Shown here piece by piece: positions 27,670 to 36,900 of a stretch of 64,000 nucleotides of DNA. Both the position numbers and the translations under genes were made by a program. Under the pieces are notes generated by a model. That model made no database searches. It saw only the letters and a list, made by a program, of their open reading frames with translations, and had not been told where the DNA came from. How positions within the stretch are numbered: position 1 is the stretch's first letter; each line of letters opens with the position of its first letter. The DNA comes from Anaerolineae bacterium. GTDB lineage: Bacteria > Chloroflexota > Anaerolineae > 4572-78 > J111. Location of the stretch: positions 115,618 through 179,617 of the forward strand of contig JAHDWA010000018.1 of assembly GCA_023382535.1 (NCBI GenBank), written 5' to 3'.

Positions 27670-30267
27670 ATGACCGAGACCCCGCTCCCCCCTGGCGATA
27701 CCGCACCTCAGCCGGCTGCCGAGCCGTCCCTGGCCAACCTGTTGAACAGCCTGACCCAGCCAGAGATGGCTACCCGCCTGGAGGCAGTCCAACAGCTTGG
27801 TCGCCTGAAGGTCGGCGAACGATCCGCCGTACACGCGCTGGAAAAAACCGCCGCTCAGGATGAGGCGCCCACCGTGCGTGAAGCGGCGCTGTTGGCCCTG
27901 GCCGCGCCGCCCTACCGGGCGTTCCAGCAGCAAGACAACCGGCTGCCCCTGGCGCTCCGACGCTCTATCCTGGTCGAAATTAACCGCTGGGTGGCGGACG
28001 GGCTGCTCCCCGCTCAAACCGCCCAACTACTACGGCAGCGCTACGATTTTGACCAGCCGGCCCCCGCGGCTGCGTCTGCTCCGACTCCTGTCCCTGCTAC
28101 GCCGCGTCCCACCCTGACCCAGCTTCTCCTGAGCGAAACGACCATCAAAGTGGCCCTCTACCTGGGAGCCTTCTTTGTGGTCGCCGCCGCTTTTATCCTG
28201 GCCGCTATCTTTGATGTACTGCGGCTGCCCATCCTGGGATTGGCTACCGTAGGTTTTTTAGGCGCGGCCCTGGCTTTGAAGCGGCGGCTGCCGACGGCCA
28301 GTTTTGTATTGTTCACCGTTTTTTCTTTCCTGCTGCCGATTGACGCGGCCGCCCTGCTGGATTTGTTTGACCCAGGCTCGACGGTGACCTGGCTCTACTG
28401 GATTGCCGTTGCGGCGCTGCTGAGTGCAGTTTGGGCAGGCGGCACGTTCTTCTACCGCTCGCGCCTGTTCAGTTTGCTGGCTCTGGCCGCCGCCAGCCTG
28501 GCGATGCTCCTGGTGGGGCGCTGGCTGGACCGCACCTCCCACCTGGACCTGCTGTTGATTGAACTGCCCACTCTGGCCGCTTTAGGCGGGACCCTCATGC
28601 TGGAACGCTGGCAGGACCGGCGCTTCTCGCTGCCCCTGTTTATCCTGGCCCAGGTGCAGCAGGTCGCTTTGCTGGGCTGGTCGGCGATCATGGTGCTGTT
28701 TACCCTGGCGGACCAGGGATTGTCCAGTCCTGGCTGGTGGCCGGCCATTGCCCTTACCTGGCTGCTGGCCGCTCTCTTTTATGGCCTCAGCCAGCGCCTG
28801 ATGGCTTTTGTCCTGTTCGCGCCCTTGGCTGTGGCCGCGCTCGCACCAGTACCGTTGTTTTTCAGCGGGGTCTTTTCGCCGGGTTGGCAGGCAGTGATGG
28901 CCCTGGCCTGGCTGTGGGGCACCCTCCTGGCCCTGGGCGGCGAAGGTCTGAGCCGGATCAAACGGCCAGGTTTATCTATTTACAGTGTCTGGCTGGTGAT
29001 CGCTTCGGCCGGGCTGTACCTGTTGGCCGCCGGGGGTGGGCTGGCCGACCGGGTTGCCTTTGGGCTGGCCTATCTGATCGGTACGGCGGTGGTCTACCTG
29101 GCACTGACCCTGTACCGGCCACGCGTCTGGCTGTGGAGCGGCAGCCTGCTCGCCGCAACGGCAGCTTATTTTGCCGCCTTCTTCTTGCCTGCCCTGGAGA
29201 CTTACGATTTCTACCCTGGGTTCATCCTGCTCTGGCCGGCGCTGGCCCTGCTTGGCCTCAGTCTGGCGCTCAGGCGCGGCTGGCGGGTTGACCGGCGCTG
29301 GCACTTGCCGCCGTTAGTTTTGGGCGGCCTCGTCGGGGCGGCTGCTCTTTTAGCTCTGCTGTCCACCGGCTTCGACGAACCGGGCCGGGCGACTTTAGCC
29401 CTGGTCATTGTGGCGGGTTTTCTGGCCCTGTTTGCCTGGCTGGACCGCCAACCGCTGCTGGGCTATGGTGCGACGGCCAGCCTGGCCCTGGCGCTCGGCT
29501 TCGGACTGGTCTGGGGGGAACAAGAGCAGTGGGTGCTGCCGCTGGTTGGGCTGGCTTCGCTCTACTATTTGAGTGGACTGGCCGCAACCTGGCTGGGCCG
29601 GTTCGGTGCTTGGGCCGGGGTGCTGCGGTTGAGCGGGCTGGGATTGGGAACACTGGTGGCGTTGAGTGCGCCCCTTCAGGGAGGAGCCGGCGGGGTGATT
29701 GGCGCAGCTTTAGTAGCGACTTACTTCGCGATTGAAGCTTTTCGTCTGCGCCAGGTCTGGCTGGGACTGCCGGCCAATCTGCTCTATTTGGTGGCTTATT
29801 TCACCCTGCTGGTCGAGCTAGACGTTGATCAGCCCCAATTTTACTCGATTGGGGCGGCCTTGCTGGGCTTCGTCATGCATTACTTCCTGGTGCGGAGCGA
29901 CAGCAAGTGGGCGGCTTTCTTCACCGGCCTGCTGTCGCAGGTTATTTTGCTCGGCACCAGCTACATCCAGATGTTTTCCACTGAACAGCTCATTTACTTC
30001 GTCGTCCTCTTCCTGCAGGCGCTGGTGGTGCTGGTCTATGGATTAGTGGTGCGCTCGCGCAGTCTGGTGCTGGCCCCGATTCTTTTTGTGGTGCTGGGGG
30101 TAATTACTGTCGCCCTGAGCGTGCTGGCCGGCATCCCGGCGTTGATCCTGATCGGCTGCACCGGGCTGCTGTTGCTGCTGCTGGGGATTGCGGCCCTGGT
30201 GATGCGGGAAAAACTTTTGGCGGCAACCAGCCGGCTGGGCGAACGCTTGAGCGGGTGGCAGGCGTAA
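27670..30267 (+). CDS. Large polytopic membrane protein with N-terminal HEAT-like and DUF2157-like segments
   Basis: An 865-residue protein. Residues about 20-85 look like a pair of HEAT-type helices (ATRLEAVQQLGRLKVGERSAV then APTVREAALLALAA). Residues about 95-125 (LRRSILVEINRWVADGLLPA, then QTAQLLRQRYD) resemble the short domain at the start of DUF2157-type membrane proteins. A Pro/Ala linker follows, then about 20 or more hydrophobic helices up to the C-terminus. No catalytic motif is seen. I do not recognise a function; a transport or sensory role is possible. Its promoter region has the tandem operator pair, and a purine-rich heptamer array starts immediately after the stop codon. Confidence 0.7.
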   Translation: MTETPLPPGDTAPQPAAEPSLANLLNSLTQPEMATRLEAVQQLGRLKVGERSAVHALEKTAAQDEAPTVREAALLALAAPPYRAFQQQDNRLPLALRRSILVEINRWVADGLLPAQTAQLLRQRYDFDQPAPAAASAPTPVPATPRPTLTQLLLSETTIKVALYLGAFFVVAAAFILAAIFDVLRLPILGLATVGFLGAALALKRRLPTASFVLFTVFSFLLPIDAAALLDLFDPGSTVTWLYWIAVAALLSAVWAGGTFFYRSRLFSLLALAAASLAMLLVGRWLDRTSHLDLLLIELPTLAALGGTLMLERWQDRRFSLPLFILAQVQQVALLGWSAIMVLFTLADQGLSSPGWWPAIALTWLLAALFYGLSQRLMAFVLFAPLAVAALAPVPLFFSGVFSPGWQAVMALAWLWGTLLALGGEGLSRIKRPGLSIYSVWLVIASAGLYLLAAGGGLADRVAFGLAYLIGTAVVYLALTLYRPRVWLWSGSLLAATAAYFAAFFLPALETYDFYPGFILLWPALALLGLSLALRRGWRVDRRWHLPPLVLGGLVGAAALLALLSTGFDEPGRATLALVIVAGFLALFAWLDRQPLLGYGATASLALALGFGLVWGEQEQWVLPLVGLASLYYLSGLAATWLGRFGAWAGVLRLSGLGLGTLVALSAPLQGGAGGVIGAALVATYFAIEAFRLRQVWLGLPANLLYLVAYFTLLVELDVDQPQFYSIGAALLGFVMHYFLVRSDSKWAAFFTGLLSQVILLGTSYIQMFSTEQLIYFVVLFLQALVVLVYGLVVRSRSLVLAPILFVVLGVITVALSVLAGIPALILIGCTGLLLLLLGIAALVMREKLLAATSRLGERLSGWQA

Positions 30268-30336
30268 TGAGGCTGGAAGGCTGGAGGACTGGGTCGAGCA
30301 ATATTCCATCTTCCAATCTCCCAGCCTTCCAATTGT
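30268..30336. repeat. Inverted heptamer-like array (GGCTGGA/TCCAGCC units)
   Basis: AGGCTGGAAGGCTGGAGG-type units right after the stop codon at 30267 are mirrored by CATCTTCC, AATCTCCC and AGCCTTCC near 30309-30335. It lies between convergent genes and could act as a terminator. Confidence 0.6.
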
Positions 30337-30378
30337 GTTACCGAGTTTGCTCATCAAAAGCTGTAAGGGTTGTGGCAA

Positions 30379-30858
30379 TTACCCGGTCAAAACAAGCGGC
30401 TGAGGAGGCGGGCCGTTCTGGAGCAAAGCCTGGAGCAGCTTGCTTAACCCTCTGGGGGCAAAGGCTTCCGGGGTCTGCTCGATGTCGGCTGCTCGCCACC
30501 AGCGGAAGCCGCCAAAGGCCATGCGCTCGACTTCATCGGGTAAGTGCTGGAGCGTCGGCTCAAAGCGGGCGACCCTGACCAGGTAATACCTTTCCTTTTG
30601 CAGAATGGCTTTGCCATCCCAGGTAAACAGGTGCTCTCTGCGCCAGACCTCCGGACCGATCTCAAAGTCGGCCAGGCCGGTCTCCTCAAAAATCTCGCGT
30701 CTCAGGCTGGCGGCGGGGGACTCGCCGGGGTCCATGCCGCCGCCGGGCGTCAGCCAGAAAGCGCGTTGCGATTGGGGATCTACAATCTTGATCAGCAGCA
30801 GTTCTTCTTCCGGGCTGACGAGTAAGGCGCGCACGGCCTGGCGTTCAATCACTGGCAA
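30379..30858 (-). CDS. NUDIX hydrolase
   Basis: A 159-residue NUDIX-fold enzyme. The Nudix box is complete: GGGMDPGESPAASLRREIFE continues ETGL, matching GX5EX7REUXEEXGU (about residues 38-61), and would bind Mg2+ and hydrolyse a nucleoside diphosphate-linked compound. The preceding FWLTPGGG and the N-terminal ERQAVRALLVSPEEELLLIK are typical of the general 8-oxo-dGTP/ADP-ribose pyrophosphatase-like group. The substrate is not evident. It lies downstream of the RmlD-like gene on the same strand, 25 bases away, and may be co-transcribed. Confidence 0.88.
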   Translation of the reverse strand: MPVIERQAVRALLVSPEEELLLIKIVDPQSQRAFWLTPGGGMDPGESPAASLRREIFEETGLADFEIGPEVWRREHLFTWDGKAILQKERYYLVRVARFEPTLQHLPDEVERMAFGGFRWWRAADIEQTPEAFAPRGLSKLLQALLQNGPPPQPLVLTG

Positions 30859-30883
30859 TTCTCCACCTGGGAATTAAAAGAAT

Positions 30884-31741
30884 TTACGTGGCAAAATACG
30901 CTTTTAATGCCTCTTGCCAGGGCCTCAACTCGATGCCCAATTCCGCGCCCCTGGTGTTAGCCAGAGGTGTGAAGGGGGGCACGGTCGAAGGGCGGGGATA
31001 ATCGGCCAGGGTGATCGGCTCGACGGGAATCTGCCCGCGGCCGCTGAGGCGGAGGATTTCTTTGGCGAAATCATAGCGGGAGCAGTAACCGGCGTTGGTA
31101 AAATGGTAAATCCCATAGATGCGCGTTTTGATCAGTTTGGCAATGGCCTCGGCCAGATCGGGAGCGTAGGTAGGATTGCTCACTTCATCGGTCACAATGC
31201 GCAGCGGCCTGCCGGCATCCGCCGCGGCCATGATTTTCGACGGGAAATTACGGCCTCCCGGCGAAAAGACCCAGGCCGTCCGCACAATATACAACCCGGT
31301 TTTGAGGTAGCGAGCGGCCATCTGTTCGCCGGTGCGCTTGGAGCTGGCGTAGGGGTTGATCGGGTTGGGCCGGTCATCTTCCCGGTAGGGCCGGTCGCTC
31401 CGGCCATCGAACACTTCATTGGTGGAGATGTAAACCATCTCGGCATTGCAGCGCAGGCAGGCATGAGCTACATTCTGCGTGCCAAAAGCATTGATCTTAT
31501 AAGCGGCATCGGGATCGGCGGCGCACCCGTCTACATTAGTCATGGCGGCGCAGTGAATGATCAATTCCGGTCTGAGCGCGGATAACTGCTGGACGATGGC
31601 GTGATCGGCCACATCAAATTTAGAAGTTAGATCGGTTCCATCAAAATCAGGGATTTGGAGGATCGGCAAACCCTGGTCAGTCAAAACCTTTTGCAGCGCC
31701 TGGCCTAGCTGGCCCGACGCGCCGGTAATAATAATCCGCAT
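30884..31741 (-). CDS. dTDP-4-dehydrorhamnose reductase-like protein (RmlD family)
   Basis: A 285-residue extended SDR. MRIIITGASGQLGQAL is the NAD(P)-binding start (GxxGxxG), followed by IIHCAAMTNVDGCAADPDAA, YISTNEVFDGR and the catalytic Tyr/Lys in NPYASSKRTGEQ (YxxxK, about residue 128). The WVFSPGGRNF and HFTNAGYCSRYDFAKEI segments are typical of RmlD, which makes dTDP-L-rhamnose for cell-surface glycans. No rmlA, B or C gene is adjacent, so another dTDP- or UDP-sugar could be used. ATG 31741 is preceded by GAGGTGTTT; an in-frame earlier codon adds residues of heptamer-repeat origin and is unlikely. Confidence 0.83.
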   Translation of the reverse strand: MRIIITGASGQLGQALQKVLTDQGLPILQIPDFDGTDLTSKFDVADHAIVQQLSALRPELIIHCAAMTNVDGCAADPDAAYKINAFGTQNVAHACLRCNAEMVYISTNEVFDGRSDRPYREDDRPNPINPYASSKRTGEQMAARYLKTGLYIVRTAWVFSPGGRNFPSKIMAAADAGRPLRIVTDEVSNPTYAPDLAEAIAKLIKTRIYGIYHFTNAGYCSRYDFAKEILRLSGRGQIPVEPITLADYPRPSTVPPFTPLANTRGAELGIELRPWQEALKAYFAT

Positions 31742-31768
31742 AAACACCTCAGAATTGTAAAAATGTAA

Positions 31769-31876
31769 CCCGCATGACCGCTGACGGCAGAGTGCGTAGC
31801 CTCCCCTTGGGACCGCCAACTATCTCTAACTGCATTGTAAATATCTCTTTTCGGTGGTCATCGGTCAGCGGTCGTT
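31769..31876. repeat. Inverted repeat with heptamer units (GACCGCTGAC / GGTCAGCGGTC)
   Basis: ATGACCGCTGACGG at about 31773 is mirrored by GGTCATC-GGTCAGC-GGTCG at about 31856-31876. The units match the in-gene island at 49021 (GGTCAGT, GGTCCGG, GGTCGGC, GGTCACT). It fills the gap between the phosphatase-like gene and the RmlD-like gene. Confidence 0.6.
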
Positions 31877-31877
31877 T

Positions 31878-33653
31878 TTATAAATGCAAGCCCGGCAAAG
31901 CATCCGATTTGGCGCGGGCGCGACTTTCATCCAGACGGCGGCGAGTCAGATTGACAAACAAGTTCAAGGTCATGATCGGCCAGGGAAGAAGTATGCCCAA
32001 AATGGCGGCAATCATCGTCTCAAGCAGGGCGGTGATCTGCCAGAAGGCAGGCAGAATGGCCGGCAAATACCAGGTGACGGTCAAGCCGTTTTGCCAGAAA
32101 GCCCAAAAGAGCGGCAGGGCAAAAATAAAAGTGACCAGCAGGCCGAAGCCGTAGCCGGTACTTAACAGGGTCAGCCAGTCCTCTTCGCGAGCCAGCATCA
32201 GCATGATCAGCATCAACCCGCCCCCGGCCAGCAGGCTGACGGCCGTGCGGCGGGCAATGTCGAAGGGCCATGCCGAAAAATCTCTCAGCGCGCTGACCGA
32301 GTAGCTGTGTCCCTGGAGTTGGTACAGCACATGATATAAACCCACCGTCAGCAGAGCGGCAATTAGAATGGAGCCGGCCTGCATTCCCCGCCGCCGCCAC
32401 ATTACCGTGAACCAAACCAGCAGAATAATCAGAGCGACGATGAGCCGCAACCACTGCCCCGCCGCAACCCGGCGATGCCGGGCGGCCAGCATAAAGGCAT
32501 CAGCCTCTTGTTGGGTCAATAAAGCCAACTGAAAAGCCCCGCTGATGTTACCGGCAGCCAGGGCTGACCGGGCGCGCTCCAAACCGGCCGGGATAGTTTC
32601 CGGCAGGGCTGCCGGCAGGCCCTCAATCTGGCTGACGTATGCTTGAGCCAGAGGCAGGCGCTGCTGGGCCAGGGCAAGTTGAGCCAGGGCCTGACCCCGT
32701 TCATCCAGGCGCAGCAGTTCAAACAAAATTCGGCCCTGACTGGCCTTGGGTATCCCCAAACCGAGCAGAGCGGCCACCGTGGGGGCAATATCCGTTTGGT
32801 GAATATCGCTGTAGCTGCCGGGAACAACACCCTGACCAATGACTACCAGCGGCTGCCAGATCACCTCAACTTCGTTGCCGCCATGACCACCATCGGGAAT
32901 ATGGCCGTGATCGGCCAGGACGATGAGCGTGGAACGGCTAAGGTCCATGGCCTGGCTGATTTGCCCCAGGTAGGCGTCAACCTGCCGGGCGGCCTGGAGG
33001 TAAGCTTCGCTCCCAGCGCCAGGATTTTGGCCGGCCCGGTCTACCTGGGTAAAATGGACAAGCGCCAATTGGATCTCGTCATTGGTTACAACGGGCAGGG
33101 CAGCTTCTATGATCGCCGCATCGGCTTCGGGGCCAGCTTGGGCGGCAAAATAGGCGTAATCGAGCTGATTGCGCGGGACTAATCGCCGCCACGTGGCGGC
33201 ACCCAGGAGCGCCGTTTGCAATCCGGCGTCGTGAGCGCGAGCGAAAATTGTATCAACCGTCAGGAGGCGCAAATCTTCTATGGGCAGGTCTACCGGAGGG
33301 GCATCGTTGGTTTCTGGCGGAGCGCCGGTAAGCAGTGTAGCCCAGGCTGTTTGCGAGTACGTCGGCGGTGTGCTTTCTACGGCCATGTCCGCCCCCGCTT
33401 GCCGCAGTTGTTCAAGGGCGGGCAGCCCTAAGGTCAGCGAGGCATCGTAACCTAAGCCGCTGATCAGTACAACCACCACCTTGGCGCTCTGAGGGGCCAA
33501 AGTAGTTTGGGGAGATAGGGCGGCCTCTCTTAGCGGAGACCGATAATTTTGGATCGAAGTAAAAAAGGCTTTGCCCCACCAGGCTGTCCCAATAATAACT
33601 CCAGCCAAAACGAGCAGGCTCAGGCCAATAGAAATATATTTTTTCTGCGTCAT
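31878..33653 (-). CDS. Membrane-bound alkaline phosphatase/phosphodiesterase family protein
   Basis: A 591-residue protein. One N-terminal helix (about 7-27) exports an alkaline-phosphatase-superfamily domain: VVVVLISGLGYDASL with the first metal Asp position changed to Ser/Gly surroundings, TPPTYSQTAWATLLTG with a likely nucleophile Thr/Ser, LVHFTQVDRAGQNPG, LIVLADHGHIPDGGHGG (DHG metal site, about residue 250) and DIHQTDIAPTVAALLGL. Thus a type I phosphodiesterase/nucleotide pyrophosphatase-like or phosphoglycerol transferase-like hydrolase is likely. About four helices follow near 405-570. The substrate is unknown. The DNA has TGGTATAAT just upstream of ATG 33653, which suggests a leader of only a few bases. 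Confidence 0.78.
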   Translation of the reverse strand: MTQKKYISIGLSLLVLAGVIIGTAWWGKAFFTSIQNYRSPLREAALSPQTTLAPQSAKVVVVLISGLGYDASLTLGLPALEQLRQAGADMAVESTPPTYSQTAWATLLTGAPPETNDAPPVDLPIEDLRLLTVDTIFARAHDAGLQTALLGAATWRRLVPRNQLDYAYFAAQAGPEADAAIIEAALPVVTNDEIQLALVHFTQVDRAGQNPGAGSEAYLQAARQVDAYLGQISQAMDLSRSTLIVLADHGHIPDGGHGGNEVEVIWQPLVVIGQGVVPGSYSDIHQTDIAPTVAALLGLGIPKASQGRILFELLRLDERGQALAQLALAQQRLPLAQAYVSQIEGLPAALPETIPAGLERARSALAAGNISGAFQLALLTQQEADAFMLAARHRRVAAGQWLRLIVALIILLVWFTVMWRRRGMQAGSILIAALLTVGLYHVLYQLQGHSYSVSALRDFSAWPFDIARRTAVSLLAGGGLMLIMLMLAREEDWLTLLSTGYGFGLLVTFIFALPLFWAFWQNGLTVTWYLPAILPAFWQITALLETMIAAILGILLPWPIMTLNLFVNLTRRRLDESRARAKSDALPGLHL

Positions 33654-33661
33654 CGAGGCAG

Positions 33662-33669
33662 ATTATACC
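33662..33669 (-). promoter_or_regulatory. Extended -10 for the 33653 gene, near-leaderless
   Basis: On the minus strand, GGTATAAT preceded by T (TGGTATAAT, an extended -10) ends at 33662, only eight bases before ATG 33653. A start site 6-8 bases downstream would give a leader of zero to two bases. Confidence 0.5.
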
Positions 33670-33902
33670 AGCTTTTTGAAAAAAGGATAACCGTTACGAG
33701 TCAGGTTTATATTTTTGTGGATTCTTTGAAAAACGTGTAACATATGATCTTTAGCGCAGTCGTCAGGCTGGTTATTGTAAAAATGGGAACTTTTACAAAG
33801 CCGCCCGATTTTGTATCTACCCCGACTGTGCAAGGGAAAGAAGGAGAGATGTATTGGGTTGAGAGGAGTTTTCCTCTGCAACCAAGGATGATGGGAACAT
33901 TT

Positions 33903-36900
33903 ATGAACAATATAGCAGAATTAGAAAATCGCTATCAACGTTTGTATGGCGACTTTCAAGCCGGCAAAATTGATGAAGCAGTGTTCATTGCCGAGGTGGA
34001 CAAGCTGCAATTTCAAGATGGCCGGGGTCGCTACTGGATGATGGGCGCGCAGAGTGGCGCGTGGCATTATTATGATGGCCAGACCTGGCACCAGGCTGAC
34101 CCCCGAGACGCCGACAACCTACCCTTTGTAGATGAGCAGGGCCGCTATTGGCAGCGGGGCGCTAAGAGTGGCGACTGGTATTACTATAACCCCGAAACCA
34201 AAGAGTGGGTCAAACCCAGCCCTACCGGCGACTCCCGCCCCACCCCGATTGTGGGCCGGGGAGAAGGCCAGAACAGATGGGCCGATACCGGCTCGATACC
34301 AGCCCAATCACAACCTTATCAATCTCACCTGTACCCTCAAAGTGCCGATAATGGACCTCAATTTGACGGCGAACTATTCCAGGATGATGAGGGCCGTTAC
34401 TGGGCCATCGGGACCAAAACCGGCCAGTGGTATTTCTATGATCATGCAGGCTGGCATCCAGCGCAGGAATTCCAGCCGGGCGGCACACAGTATCAGCAAC
34501 AATCTCAATCCTATCAGCCTTACTATTCTCAATCGCCACAGACGCCGTATCAAGCGCAGCAGCCATGGGGGGCATCTGCTTATGGAGCTCCTCCTTATCA
34601 AGCGCAAGGACCACAAGCTTATGCTTACCCGCCGCAACAACCGGCTTATCAACAGCCCGCCCCTGGACCAACCTATAACCCCCCGCCCGGGCAGGAAGCT
34701 CAGTCCGGCCAGCCAGCTCAGGGATATGCCGGTCCATTTCAATCGCAGCCAGCACCTGCTCCTACCGGCGACGCCGGCCCAACCCCAATGCCAGCGCCTC
34801 CCGGTGGTGGGTCTCAATCCGGCTCCTGGTTTTACTTTGATGGTAAGCAGTGGCTGAAATATGCGTCGGGCGAACCTGCCGAAACGCCGCCGCCCGATCC
34901 CAAAATGGTGATAGACCAGGAATCAAAAGCTGCATCGGAACCAAAAGCGGCTGCAGCCGAACCAAAAGCTAAAGATGAGCCAAAAGGCCAAGCAGTTGTA
35001 GCTGAACTTTTTGAAAGTGACGAGCCACCGGTAGAAGTGGTTGATGTTGAAGTCATCACCGTTCTCGAGGCCGAGCCGGACGAGGATGAGGAACCGGCAG
35101 CCAAGCCGGTCAAGGCTGCCAGCAAGGCCAAAGAGCCGGTTTCAGCTCCGCCGTTAGCCGATGTTGACGATATCAAACCCCGGCGACCCCGGCAGCCTTC
35201 GGACTCTATGCGGGCCCGCCCTGCGCCAGGTGAGCCTCAACAACAGTTCAGAGATCGAATTCCTACCGACCCCGGCCGGCCGGTTGCCCCGCGGCGGCGC
35301 GAGTCGGCTTACGAGCCGACCATCATTATCCCGACCGGAGCCGCTGCTTCTCCAAGGGCCAGCCGTCCGGTTCCGGTGCAGCAACAGCAGCCCCGCCGTG
35401 CTCGTGAAAATACCCTACCCATGGAGCCTGTTCCGGCTCAATCCGGCGCTGCCAGACCAACCCCTGACCGCCAAGCTGTCACCCAACCTCTGCCCGTAGC
35501 CAGCCGTGTCCAGCGGGCTGAAACGGGACCGATGAGAGCGCCGGCAGTCGCCAAAGAGCCTACCCAGCCAAATCCGCTAGCCGCTCCAATCCCGGCCAGC
35601 CAAGCGGCCGCATCTGCCCAGCCCAAAACATCTGGTCACACCTTTGGCGACGTTTTACGCGCTTTTCCCAGCACTGTCTGGACTTTTACCGGAGGATTAA
35701 TCGTCCTGGTTATCTTTGCGGCGGTGATTATCGGCGCTTATCTGCTGCTTAACGGCAATAATCCGAGTGTGGGCGGCGTAGCGGTTGTTCAAAGCCCGAC
35801 GCCTACCCTGGATGCCGGCCCACCTGACGCCACGCCAACTCTTGGCCCCACCCCAACGACCTCACCGGAACCCGTCACTACCCCAACTCCGGCGGAGATG
35901 ACAACCTTCAGTAGTTCTGCCCTGGGCTTTACGCTGGATTATCCGGAAGACTGGCAGAAAAAAGAGGCCGATGAACAGGTTGTCTTCTCGCCCTCGAAAG
36001 ATGGCCTTGACCCGGCTAACCTTAAAGATACGGCCCTATGGATTGGCATCCCAACCAGCAACAAGTCGGCTATTGCCGACCTGCTGACCGACGCCTTATC
36101 CGGTTTTCCTGGCGATGCTGAAACTTTGAATGAAGGAACCATTAGTATTGCCTCACAAACCTGGACCTCGACCCAAATCAGATATAAAGATGATAATCTG
36201 GGCGGTCAGGGTATTGCGACCATAGCGGTTACCAGCAAAGATGATACCGGTTATTATCTGGTAGCGGCGGCTCCGGCTGAAAAGTGGAATTCGACCCAAC
36301 CTGTATTTCAGGAAATGATCAACAGCTTCCGCTTCTCCAAAAAAGGGACAGCGTTGGCGCAAGCGCCGGCCGACAAAACACCTTCGAGCAGCAGCGCTAT
36401 TACGGCCACTGCAGAGATAACTGGCACCGTGACAGCAGCCAAAGCGACAACCCCGGCTGCCACGACCTCGGCAGGGGGAGCCAAAGCAACAGCCGTGCCC
36501 AAGTCAACCCCTACCCCCAAAGCGACGGCGACGCCGCTGGTTTACGCTGTTCAATCGGGTGATACGCTGCTGGAGATCTCGCTCAAATTTGGCGTTAATG
36601 TGGATGAACTAGCGGCTAAAAATGATATCACCGATCCCGGAAAATTGAGCCTGGGCCAGGAATTAATTATTCCTTTTACGGCGGAACAATTGGAGGCATA
36701 TAATAGCGGCGGTAATCCTGCGCCGGCGGCAAACTCTTCAGCGTCTGCTCAAAGCGAGTCCGCTGCCGCCTCTGCAGCTATTACTACTACGACGACGGTT
36801 ACCAATACGTCTACCCAAGCCGAGGCTGCCGCCCCTCCGGCGGCCCAAGCAACCAAACCCGCCTCATCTGGCGCTGCTGCTGCGGTGAGTGGGCGGATCG

